Source: Xanthomonas sp. AM6
GTDB lineage: Bacteria > Pseudomonadota > Gammaproteobacteria > Xanthomonadales > Xanthomonadaceae
DNA length: 64,000 bases
Reading direction: 5' to 3'
Assembly: GCF_025665335.1 (NCBI RefSeq)
Contig: NZ_CP106869.1
Coordinates: 1,204,501-1,268,500 of the forward strand
Shown here: positions 25,462 through 33,242 of the stretch, piece after piece
How positions within the stretch are numbered: the first letter of the stretch is position 1
Layout of the letters: each line of letters opens with the position of its first letter
Program-made: the position numbers and the translations under genes
The notes under the pieces: generated by a model
Seen by the model: the letters and a program-made list of their open reading frames with translations, nothing else
What the model was told of the DNA's origin: nothing
Databases searched by the model: none

Positions 25462-25478
25462 TGGCACGCGGCCTGCTT
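25462..25478 (+). promoter_or_regulatory. Sigma-54 promoter of pilA
   Basis: TGGCACGCGGCCTGCTT fits the -24/-12 pattern exactly at the invariant positions: GG at 25463-25464 and GC at 25475-25476, ten nt apart. Expected transcript start near 25488, leaving a leader of about 90 nt before the pilA ATG. pilA is RpoN/PilR-dependent in relatives and pilRS lie in this window. Confidence 0.85.
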
Positions 25479-25580
25479 GTATCACCCGCACGTGGCGCTC
25501 CGCCGCGCGGCGCTCGAGGGGTAGCAAGCTCCGCGGGCCGAGTGTCTGCCAACTTACACACCATCTCTAGGGGATTCACC

Positions 25581-25976
25581 ATGAAGAAGCAGCAGGGCTT
25601 TACCCTGATCGAACTGATGATCGTCGTCGCGATCATCGCCATTCTGGCCGCCATTGCGCTGCCGATGTACCAGGACTATGTCGCCAAGTCGCAGGCGACT
25701 GCCGGCCTGGCCGAGATCACCCCCGGCAAGACGCAGTTCGAAGTGCTGAAGAACGAGGGCAGCACGTTCAGTCAGCCCGATGCCATTGGTCTCAGCACGA
25801 ACACCGCCCGCTGCACGATCGCCATCACCGCTAACTCGATCACCTGCACCCTCAAGGGCAATGCGAACAAGATCGCAGGCAAGGTCATCACCCTGACCCG
25901 CAGCACCACTGGCGGCACCTGGAGTTGCAGCGGCGGCGCGCTGGATGCCAAGTACAAGCCGGCTGGCTGCAGCTGA
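25581..25976 (+). CDS. pilA: Major type IV pilin PilA
   Basis: 131-residue type IVa prepilin. The leader MKKQQG is cleaved before Phe; the mature start [32 protein letters not shown] has Glu5 and the hydrophobic assembly helix. Four Cys are in the globular head (TARC, ITC, WSC, AGC), enough for two disulfides, and the chain ends PAGCS with a terminal Ser directly after the last Cys. ATG 25581 follows AGGGGATTCACC; the frame upstream is not used. Sigma-54 promoter upstream, terminator at 26003. Head sequence differs strongly from the second pilin. Confidence 0.97.
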   Translation: MKKQQGFTLIELMIVVAIIAILAAIALPMYQDYVAKSQATAGLAEITPGKTQFEVLKNEGSTFSQPDAIGLSTNTARCTIAITANSITCTLKGNANKIAGKVITLTRSTTGGTWSCSGGALDAKYKPAGCS

Positions 25977-26002
25977 TCAGCGCGCGCTGTAACTGGTTCA
26001 TG

Positions 26003-26029
26003 GAACCCCGCTCATGCGGGGTTCTTTTT
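26003..26029 (+). terminator. Terminator after pilA
   Basis: Stem GAACCCCGC/GCGGGGTTC with TCAT loop followed by TTTTT, 27 nt after the pilA stop. It should separate most pilA mRNA from the second pilin gene. Confidence 0.92.
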
Positions 26030-26083
26030 GGCATGCATGTTGCTGAACATTACTCAATTACCTACACCACAAGCCGTGCTGAC

Positions 26084-26506
26084 ATGCAAGCCAATCGTGG
26101 CTTCTCCCTTATCGAGCTGATGATCGTGGTGGCGATCATCGCGGTCCTTGCGGCGATCGCCTTTCCCATCTATCAAGGGTATGTCGCCAAGACCCAGGCA
26201 GCGTCTGCGCTGGAAGAAATAAGTATCGGAAAAGTCGCATACGAGCAGCTCAGCAGCGTGGGCGCTTCTGACGCAGAGTTCACCAATGCCGCTCTCGGTC
26301 TCCAATTATCGACGGTGCGATGTAGTTCCATCTCCGTGGCTCCGCCAACAGGCAGTGGCAGTAACGTTGCCATAAGCTGCACCATCAGTGGGGCACCGGG
26401 CGCGCAAGGCGAGACGATCAGTCTTGAGCGCGGAGCCAACGGTGGTTGGCAATGCCGTAGCAGCGTTGCTGCAGTCATACGGCCAAATGGATGTATCGCC
26501 TCGTGA
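26084..26506 (+). CDS. Second type IV pilin (PilA paralogue)
   Basis: 140-residue prepilin-like protein: leader MQANRG, then [32 protein letters not shown] with Glu5. The head has four Cys in the same order as PilA (TVRC, ISC, WQC, NGC) but otherwise little similarity, and ends PNGCIAS. It follows the pilA terminator, has no evident sigma-54 site and a weak ribosome-binding region, so expression is likely lower than pilA or depends on read-through. It may be an alternative major pilin or a minor subunit. Upstream in-frame ATG 26033 would give an unusually long leader and is less likely. Confidence 0.92.
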   Translation: MQANRGFSLIELMIVVAIIAVLAAIAFPIYQGYVAKTQAASALEEISIGKVAYEQLSSVGASDAEFTNAALGLQLSTVRCSSISVAPPTGSGSNVAISCTISGAPGAQGETISLERGANGGWQCRSSVAAVIRPNGCIAS

Positions 26507-26564
26507 TCGGTGAGCGAAGCTCGGTTGTTGGAGCAATCCGTTGTTTTAAAGGTGAAGTTCACTA

Positions 26565-28379
26565 ATGGTGCATCGCCGTTTTGTGTTGATGGCGTTGCTG
26601 GTCGCGACGATCTGTGCGCTGGTAATGGCGCCAGGTGTCTCGGGCGGGTTTTTGTTCGACGACTTCACCAACATCGTCTTCAACCAAAAGATTCATGTGA
26701 CGCAATGGACAGTAAGTACTTTCCGTGATGCGTTGCATGCTTACGAGGGTTCCATTGGGCGTCCATTTGCGACCTTGAGCTTTGCCTTCAATTATTGGCT
26801 GGATGGGCTGAATCCCATCGGCTTCAAGATCGGAAATCTCCTGCTGCACGTCGCCAATATCTTATTGGTAGCCTATTTGCTGCGGCTTATCCTGTCGCTG
26901 TTGTGGATTTCCGCCAGTGAAAATTCCATCGGGGCTGCTGCATTGCTCGGTGCGGCTTTGTGGGGTGTTCATCCCATACAGGTCTCTGCAGTGCTTTATG
27001 TCGTTCAACGCATGGAGCTCATGGCTGCAAGCTGCATCTTTGTTTCCCTGATCCTCTATTGTCGTGGACGCATGCGGCAGATCGAAGGCCGGCATGGCGG
27101 CTGGCGGCTCGTATCGGTCAGCGCCGTTGTGGCTGCGTTTGGCTTGACCTGCAAGGAAACTGCGGCATTGGTGCCGCTGCTTTCATTCGGAATGGAGTTG
27201 ACGGTATTCCGGTTCGCCGGAGCCAGGATCGGGAATCACCGGATATTGGCCTGGTTATATGGCGCGGGATTGTTGGTGACGGCGGGAGTCTACGCTTTCT
27301 GGCTGGTTCCCGATGCTGGCGCAGCATACGTTTCTCGAAATTTCACCATGGTGGAGCGACTGTACACGCAGCTTCGGGTGTTGCCGATGTACCTGACGCA
27401 AATCGCTTGGCCGGCGCCGTCAAATTTGATTTTTTATTACGATGGGCTATATCAGTCGACCTCGCTGTTTTCACCTATCTCAACCTTCTGGGGAGGGGTG
27501 TCGCTGGTCGCGCTCGCCATTGCGGCTGTCCTGTTCCGGAAAAGCGCGCCATTGTCGTCGTTGGGTATCTACTTCTTCTTTGCGGCACATGCCTTGACGA
27601 GCGGCGTGATTCCACTCGAACACGCGTTCGAGCACCGAAACTATCTGGCGCTTTTGGGGGTGGTGCTGGTCCTGGTGGATATCGGGTTGAGGTGCGCGCA
27701 GAAATTGCCGTCGCGAATCGTTGTTTTTTTTGCCAGTGGCATTCTGCTCTGCTTGGCTACCACCACAGTATTCCGTAGTTTGGTCTGGGGGAATCCGCTG
27801 GTGCTTGCCAGCAGCGCCGTGCATGATGCGCCTGATTCGCCGCGTGCTTCCTATGAGATGGGCATTCTCTTCATTGAACGTTCTGGGGCCGATCCGGCGT
27901 CCGTGCCGTTCGCGCTTGGGATGGCTTCGCTGAGCCATGCAGCCGAGCTTCCGCTTTCCTCGCCGCTACCGCTGCAAGCCATTATTTTAGTGAACTACAA
28001 GACCGGCCAGCTGGTTGATCCTCAGTTGTGGGAAAGGCTGTTCGCCAAATTCAGAACGCGCGCGATCGGCTCCCAGGAGTTGAGTGCGTATTACACGTTA
28101 ATGGGGGAGCGTATGTCCGGTTTGAATATTCCGGATGAGCGGCTCCGTGAATTATCTGGCATCATTATCGATAGGCGCCCGGATATTAGGGATGTTCACA
28201 TTTATTATGCGGATTTCGCCAGAAAGAATCTGCACGACGACACTGTTGCGCTTCATGAGTATCGTGCCGCCATCGCATTGACAAAGCGGTCCGAGCGGGC
28301 TGCCTTGGTGGCGAAGATAGTGCTTCAGCTAAGAGCGGAGGGCGATCGGTCACTGGCTGATTCGATAAAACTTCCTTGA
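26565..28379 (+). CDS. Polytopic GT-C-like membrane protein, candidate pilin glycosyltransferase
   Basis: 604-residue integral membrane protein with about ten to twelve helices up to residue 420 and a soluble C-terminal region with helical, TPR-like pairs. An acidic motif early in the first external loop (GGFLFDDFTNIVFN, about residues 27-40) resembles the Asp-containing catalytic loop of GT-C lipid-sugar-dependent transferases. WGVHPIQVSAVLYVVQRMELMAA (about 138) is a signature of the bacterial TMTC-like/TPR membrane protein group. It directly follows the two pilin genes (58 nt), the position held by pilin O-glycosylation enzymes such as TfpO or TfpW in Pseudomonas. It is visibly more A/T-rich than flanking core genes. 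Role as pilin glycosyl ligase is an inference. Confidence 0.7.
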   Translation: MVHRRFVLMALLVATICALVMAPGVSGGFLFDDFTNIVFNQKIHVTQWTVSTFRDALHAYEGSIGRPFATLSFAFNYWLDGLNPIGFKIGNLLLHVANILLVAYLLRLILSLLWISASENSIGAAALLGAALWGVHPIQVSAVLYVVQRMELMAASCIFVSLILYCRGRMRQIEGRHGGWRLVSVSAVVAAFGLTCKETAALVPLLSFGMELTVFRFAGARIGNHRILAWLYGAGLLVTAGVYAFWLVPDAGAAYVSRNFTMVERLYTQLRVLPMYLTQIAWPAPSNLIFYYDGLYQSTSLFSPISTFWGGVSLVALAIAAVLFRKSAPLSSLGIYFFFAAHALTSGVIPLEHAFEHRNYLALLGVVLVLVDIGLRCAQKLPSRIVVFFASGILLCLATTTVFRSLVWGNPLVLASSAVHDAPDSPRASYEMGILFIERSGADPASVPFALGMASLSHAAELPLSSPLPLQAIILVNYKTGQLVDPQLWERLFAKFRTRAIGSQELSAYYTLMGERMSGLNIPDERLRELSGIIIDRRPDIRDVHIYYADFARKNLHDDTVALHEYRAAIALTKRSERAALVAKIVLQLRAEGDRSLADSIKLP

Positions 28380-28462
28380 TTGACAGATCTTTCGCTCAAA
28401 ATTTGGTATGAGCCGGATGGTCATGTATTGCAGCTGTGACTGCTTCAGCTATGTTCGGCACT

Positions 28463-29581
28463 CTAGTGAATTTGTCTGCTTCGGCTTCCGGACGCTTTCC
28501 TGAGGCTGGAATCGAGCTTCAATGCGCATTCCCTCCACGTGGAGGCCTGCGTGTCCGGTAACGACGGGCTTTCAAGAAGGTTAGAGATCCGGCTTGCCAG
28601 CGACTTTTTGTCGCCAGGTGGATAGAGGTATCTGCTGTCGTTCCGAAGCGTCTTGGGTGTATCGCCCAACGCTGCTGCAACTATGGGGATTCGCATCGCC
28701 AGCATTTCATGCAGTTTGAGCGGGAAGCAATAGCGACCGAATGCAGAGTCTCTGTTGCATACAATGCCGACGTCCAAAGATGCTAAAAATCCGGGAACCT
28801 TTATCTGGTCCAAAACGCCGAGGTCAAATATCCTTTCATGGCGATAACGTCGCGCAACGTTGTCGGTAGGGCCAGCGTGCGCCAGGTAGATGTTTTCGTC
28901 CGTGCGCGAAAGTTGAAGGAAGGCTTCAAACATATCCTCTATTCCACGGTCGGCGGTCAGTGAGCCGGCACTGCCGATGATACGGGCATCAGCAGGCAAG
29001 GAGAGCGCAGACCGGGCTTCGGTTTTGCGCATTGGATGGAAAATCCCTTCCTGCACACCATTTACCACGATATGTATGGGGGCGGATGTGTGGTACTCGC
29101 TGGAAATGTAGCCGGCCAAAGCTTCGCTTACGACCGTGAGGCCATTCGCTTTTTGACAGGCGGAGCGGAACGCACGAGCCAGTCCCGGTATTTTTGAAAG
29201 GCCGAACGCTTCATAGTTGTCGTAAAGATCTATGAGGCAGGGGATGCCTTTGGTTGACGTCCAGCGCATTGCCAGAAGCGCTTGGATCATGTCTGAGCTT
29301 GCCCACACCACGTTGGGTCGCCAGTCTGCAGTCACTTGGTCGAGCCAGCGAGAGTAGCGATAAAGTCCATCGGGAAATGCATTGATCGAGTGCCACTGCA
29401 CACCGAGCTCGTCAGTTTGCTCGATGGCGTTCTCTCCGCGATTTCGATAGCTGAGGGCACATACCCTTACCGAGTGACCCAGCCTGGATAGCTCGCGAGG
29501 GAGCTCATGCAAACGTCCGAAGCGGTCGTCGATGAGATCCTTGCCCGTGTATTGCCGCTTGCACAGTACCAGTGTCTTCAC
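28463..29581 (-). CDS. GT4-family glycosyltransferase
   Basis: 372-residue GT-B-fold glycosyltransferase, probably cytoplasmic. N-terminal half: RLHELPRELSRLGHSVRVCALSY; C-terminal nucleotide-sugar half: ARIIGSAGSLTADRGIEDMFEAF (start of the GT4 domain, about residue 200), LASLDVGIVCNRDSAFGRYCFPLKLHEMLAMRIPIVAAALGDTP, the stretch holding the acidic/Leu donor-binding pattern. Start is GTG 29581. It is oriented against the preceding membrane protein and divergent from the methyltransferase gene, suggesting a modular, acquired cassette. Sugar donor and acceptor unknown. Confidence 0.85.
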   Translation of the reverse strand: MKTLVLCKRQYTGKDLIDDRFGRLHELPRELSRLGHSVRVCALSYRNRGENAIEQTDELGVQWHSINAFPDGLYRYSRWLDQVTADWRPNVVWASSDMIQALLAMRWTSTKGIPCLIDLYDNYEAFGLSKIPGLARAFRSACQKANGLTVVSEALAGYISSEYHTSAPIHIVVNGVQEGIFHPMRKTEARSALSLPADARIIGSAGSLTADRGIEDMFEAFLQLSRTDENIYLAHAGPTDNVARRYRHERIFDLGVLDQIKVPGFLASLDVGIVCNRDSAFGRYCFPLKLHEMLAMRIPIVAAALGDTPKTLRNDSRYLYPPGDKKSLASRISNLLESPSLPDTQASTWRECALKLDSSLRKASGSRSRQIH

Positions 29582-29981
29582 TAGGAGTTCTCAATGCTCT
29601 GGACAGCTAATGGCGAGCCAGGCCTGCCCTCTGGTGGACTCGCTCCACACGGCGTAGATTAGCGGCAATGGGGGGGCGCTGATAGCGTGCGCTTGGCATA
29701 CGCCAAGAACAACGACGTCCGCACCCAAGTGGCGCTTCAGTCCAACTCGGTCGGGCGAGAGCGAAGATGGGCGCTTGATCGTCGCATGCGCTCGGCGAAG
29801 AGGCGATACGCGATGCAGCGAGAGCTGGACAATGCTTCTCTGCTGTTTGGCAAGAGAGGGGGCGAGCAATGGTCCGAGGCATCGTGCAAGCGTCCTGGAT
29901 AGCATGGCGCCATGATGGGAGCGGTCTGTTGTAGGTGGTGTGTCACACCTTGTAAATAATGCATTGACTGAAGGCACGAAC
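29582..29981. other. Divergent intergenic gap in the glycan cassette
   Basis: 400 nt between the divergent GT4 and FkbM methyltransferase genes. Frames are open on the minus strand for up to 133 codons but look unlike any protein I know and lack a start signal. It must contain both promoters; none was recognised. Confidence 0.4.
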
Positions 29982-30857
29982 ATGAACTCCATCGCGCTCC
30001 TCCGTTTGCGCGCTTTCGCGAAGGCGCTTTCACTCGATGGGCGATTCGTTGTGCCTCAATCGATCATGAGGAGAGCTTTTCGCCATCATCGCGCCATAGT
30101 CAGCGTCGACGACTTCGATGGGACCATGTCCATGGATCTCTCGCTGACAGAACATATGCAACGACGTATTTTCTGGATGGGCTATTACAGCCAAGGCATC
30201 GTGGCGACACTCGACTGGTTGCTTAAGCCGGGTATGGTCTTCATCGATGTGGGCGCCAATATTGGAGAGATCACGCTTGTGGCGGCAAAGCGGGTCGGAC
30301 AGTCCGGAAGGGTCGTTTCGTTCGAGCCGGTCGATGCCCTGGCCGACCGCCTGTGCGATCACGTCTCCCGCAATGCGTTGCGCAATGTGACCGTAGTGCG
30401 CAAGGGGCTTTCCAGTCAGTCCGGCTTCGCGCCAATTTTTTCTTCCTGCGGGCAGGGGGACGCCGGTGATGAGCATCACGGGCTGGGGAGCCTTTTTGGA
30501 AGTCGCGCGCATGATCGGGAATTGCAGGAAATCGAAATCTCGACATTAGATGCTTATGTGGAGGGAGCCCAGTTGCCGTCGGTCGACGTGGTCAAAATCG
30601 ATATTGAGGGTGCGGAACTACCCTGCCTGCAGGGCGCTGCGATCTTGCTGGAGAAGCACAAACCCATGTTGATCGTAGAGGTTCAGCGCGAATCGTCACT
30701 GAAGGCGGGCTACCATCAGGAAGAGATACTCGACTACTTGGCCAAGTTTGGATATGGATTCAAGGCCATCGAGTCAAATGGCGCGCTGCGGACGATCGAC
30801 CGCCATTCGCTTGCTCCATATCAAAATGTCTTGTGCAGTGTTGTTGTTTCGGAATGA
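29982..30857 (+). CDS. FkbM-family methyltransferase
   Basis: 291-residue SAM-dependent O-methyltransferase of the FkbM family, which often methylates sugars on glycans. Motif I is PGMVFIDVGANIGEITLVAAKRVG (about residues 85-105), followed by GRVVSFEPVDALADRL, then VDVVKIDIEGAELPCLQGA (about 203), the characteristic FkbM acidic motif, and PMLIVEVQRES. ATG 29982 follows AAGGCACGAAC. Its stop overlaps the next glycosyltransferase start (ATGA), showing translational coupling. Likely target: a hydroxyl of the glycan made by this cassette (inference). Confidence 0.9.
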   Translation: MNSIALLRLRAFAKALSLDGRFVVPQSIMRRAFRHHRAIVSVDDFDGTMSMDLSLTEHMQRRIFWMGYYSQGIVATLDWLLKPGMVFIDVGANIGEITLVAAKRVGQSGRVVSFEPVDALADRLCDHVSRNALRNVTVVRKGLSSQSGFAPIFSSCGQGDAGDEHHGLGSLFGSRAHDRELQEIEISTLDAYVEGAQLPSVDVVKIDIEGAELPCLQGAAILLEKHKPMLIVEVQRESSLKAGYHQEEILDYLAKFGYGFKAIESNGALRTIDRHSLAPYQNVLCSVVVSE

Positions 30858-32017
30858 CGGCGCCCTCGTCCGCCAGCGTCTGGTTCTTGTTAAGTCGCTT
30901 GGATCGAGGTGGCTTGGAGCGAGTGCAGGTTTCGTTGGCCAATGGGCTGCGTGCTCGCGGATACGATGTCAAGCTAATTGCCGGAAAGTTGTCTTCTGCG
31001 CAAAGTGCCGTGCTGGCTGGCGACATCCCATTTCAGGAGATTGCTCCGCGCGGTCCGTGGGAGTTCCCCTTGGGTCTTTGGCGGGCATGGCGGCGTGAAC
31101 GGCCCAGGGTCGTAGTCACCACCTCAAATGATGTTGCTTGCCTCGTACTCATTTTTAAATTTTTCTTGCGTTGGTCGAGCCATGTAGTGGTGACTCAGCA
31201 CCAATCTTTGTCTGGGCCGCGGGTCAGGTCCATGGGGGGGCGGCGCTTGAAGCTTGAGCTGCTCAGGATCGCCATGCGGATGTTGTTTCCGCATGCGGAC
31301 AGATGTATTGCCGTCTCTGAAGCGGTTGCGAGCGACATGCAGTCTGAACTGAAGTTGCTGCCGAGCAGGGTGCTTGTGGCTTACAACCCTGTGGTCACCG
31401 CGGATTGGGAGCAACGAGCCAAGGCGCCTTTGCAGTGGCCGTGGCCGGACAGGGATGTTCCCACCATCATTTTCGTTGGCCGCTTTTCTCCAGAAAAGCG
31501 CCTGGATGTTCTTCTTCGGGCATTCGCTCGCATCCTCATTACGAGAAGGGCGAGGTTGTTGCTGGTGGGCGCGGGAGACCAGGAGGGAGCAGTGTCGGAA
31601 CTTGCAATGCGAGCTGGTCTAGGCAGCAGATGTCAGTCGATCGGTTATGTTGTTGATCCCTTGCCGTATATCTACCAGTCGAGCGTTCTGGTCTTGTGTT
31701 CCGACTACGAGGGCTTTGGAAACGTTCTTGTGGAGGCTATGGCGTGCGGCACTCAGGTCGTTTCGACGGATTGTCGTCATGGGCCGCGCGAAATACTTGA
31801 GGATGGCCGCTATGGGCAGTTGGTGCCGTGTGGTGACAGCGAGGCATTGGCGGAAGCGTTGATCGCCGTCATCGATGGTCGGTTGTGGGTCGACCCCGAT
31901 GCGCTGAAGCGACGAGCCGCCAATTTCTCCGAGCGAAGTTCCGTCGATGCCTATGAGCGCGTCATCGTGGGGATCGGTGCGCGCTCGGCGGCTGGGACGC
32001 GGTCGTCCGGTAAGTAA
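30854..32017 (+). CDS. GT4-family glycosyltransferase (GalNAc-transferase-like)
   Basis: 387-residue GT-B glycosyltransferase. N-terminal acceptor half begins FLLSRLDRGGLERVQVSLANGLRARGYDV; the GT4 donor half has TIIFVGRFSPEKRLDVLLRAF (about residue 200), LPYIYQSSVLVLCSDYEGFGNVLVEAMACGTQVVSTDCRHGPREIL with the EGFGNVLVEA signature of retaining GT4 enzymes. Family members add sugars to lipid-linked or LPS-type glycans. Start overlaps the FkbM stop by 4 nt; its 3' end overlaps the convergent flippase gene by 56 nt. Confidence 0.92.
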   Translation: MTAPSSASVWFLLSRLDRGGLERVQVSLANGLRARGYDVKLIAGKLSSAQSAVLAGDIPFQEIAPRGPWEFPLGLWRAWRRERPRVVVTTSNDVACLVLIFKFFLRWSSHVVVTQHQSLSGPRVRSMGGRRLKLELLRIAMRMLFPHADRCIAVSEAVASDMQSELKLLPSRVLVAYNPVVTADWEQRAKAPLQWPWPDRDVPTIIFVGRFSPEKRLDVLLRAFARILITRRARLLLVGAGDQEGAVSELAMRAGLGSRCQSIGYVVDPLPYIYQSSVLVLCSDYEGFGNVLVEAMACGTQVVSTDCRHGPREILEDGRYGQLVPCGDSEALAEALIAVIDGRLWVDPDALKRRAANFSERSSVDAYERVIVGIGARSAAGTRSSGK

Positions 32018-33242
32018 GCAGCCTAGCCGAAAATAGCAGCATCAGTGTGCACTCTCCGGCGATCAAGGCCCAAGCGGAGCCTATCGCTCCGCGCTCGGGT
32101 GTCAGGACGAACATGGTGCATGCCAGTACGAAAAGTCCCATGGTTTCCAGCAACACCCTGGCACGAACGTCCCCCCGCGCGAGCAGCCAATGCGCTAGCA
32201 GGATTCGCATGCAACTGACGGGCGCGCACCACGCGAGTAGTTTCACGACCGGCGTCGCAGACTCGAATTGGCTCCCGAGCAATGCAACGATGGCGTCAGA
32301 AACGAAGTAAAGGGCTAACCCTGCAATCATCCCGTAGCCTAGCGTGGTGGCAAACAGGGCTCGCATCATGGATGGGTGCTCGTTCATTCCGGCTCCGTGC
32401 CTGAACATCCTTGGCAACGCGGTTCCGATCAGGCCTTCGATTGGCAACGTTGCCAAGCCGGTGAATCGCTGCGCTGCGGTGAAGTTGCCGGCCACGCTAT
32501 CGCCACCCCATCGCAATGCAAAGGTTTTGTCCATGGAGTTCCACGCGATTGTGCTTGCCCATATGCCGGAAAGCCCGGCCCCCTCCCTCAAATCGCTCCA
32601 AGCCAGGTTGGAGTTTGGAGCGCTTTTCAGCAGGCGATTCATGCAAGCGCGCCGCAATAACAATGCGCAAACCGCCATTGCGGCCACATGCAGCCACACA
32701 TAAAGAGCGAGCCCTTGACCAGATTCGAAAAGCAAGAAGGCAACGACCGCAACGACTCTTGCCACGGAGCCGGCCACCGGTATCGCCGCGGCTTGCAAGA
32801 CTTTCGCATGTGCGGCGTACGCAGCGGCAACCTGCGCGATGATCGGTGCGAACAGGATTTCCGATAGGCCAACACCCAGTAGCATCCATGTTTGCGGATG
32901 CTCGAACATGAGGCTTGCCAGCACGACGTACAAAAGCAGAAGGGCGGGGGTGCTCCACACCAGCGCACGGCTTGCCTGATGCCATCTGGTTGCAAACAAG
33001 GTTGGATCACGCGCTGTGTCCTGGTACATGCGCAGGCCCAGGCCGAAGCCGGCAAAGCCTCCCAGTGCGACGGCAAGCCCCGCGATGCCGGAGTAGCTGC
33101 CGTATCCGGATGCTCCGAGAACGCGCGCGAGCAGCAATACCCACACGAGTTGGCTGCCGACGCGCGAGGCATGCCAGAGCGTCGTGCCAATCGTGTTTCT
33201 CGCCAGCCAGCCGAGTTTTGGCAATCGAGTGCTTTTGCTCAT
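31962..33242 (-). CDS. Wzx-like oligosaccharide flippase (MOP superfamily)
   Basis: 426-residue polytopic protein with about 12 to 14 membrane helices, starting with the amphipathic family lead (LARNTIGTTLWHASRVGSQLVWVLLLARVLGASGYGSYSGI). It has no large soluble domain. Proteins of this type move undecaprenyl-diphosphate-linked oligosaccharides across the inner membrane. It is encoded downstream of a GT4 and GT2 on the minus strand, start overlapping the GT4 stop by 4 nt, and convergent with the plus-strand GT4. This supplies the export step that a periplasmic pilin ligase would need. Confidence 0.88.
   Translation of the reverse strand: MSKSTRLPKLGWLARNTIGTTLWHASRVGSQLVWVLLLARVLGASGYGSYSGIAGLAVALGGFAGFGLGLRMYQDTARDPTLFATRWHQASRALVWSTPALLLLYVVLASLMFEHPQTWMLLGVGLSEILFAPIIAQVAAAYAAHAKVLQAAAIPVAGSVARVVAVVAFLLFESGQGLALYVWLHVAAMAVCALLLRRACMNRLLKSAPNSNLAWSDLREGAGLSGIWASTIAWNSMDKTFALRWGGDSVAGNFTAAQRFTGLATLPIEGLIGTALPRMFRHGAGMNEHPSMMRALFATTLGYGMIAGLALYFVSDAIVALLGSQFESATPVVKLLAWCAPVSCMRILLAHWLLARGDVRARVLLETMGLFVLACTMFVLTPERGAIGSAWALIAGECTLMLLFSARLLTYRTTASQPPSAHRSPR

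Larger units (their letters stand above)
25197..25580. other. Control region between pilC and pilA
   Basis: 384 nt with no gene I accept. It holds the pilA sigma-54 promoter (25462-25478), a GTGACG/CGTCAC palindrome about 120 nt upstream of it (25328-25344), and must hold the pilC-pilD-coaE promoter on the minus strand, for which no consensus was recognised. Confidence 0.6.

Noticed and set aside
29591-29992. 133-codon minus-strand frame between the glycosyltransferase and FkbM genes
   Set aside because: No homology recognised, Ser/Arg/Cys-rich, and it runs across the FkbM start; kept as intergenic.
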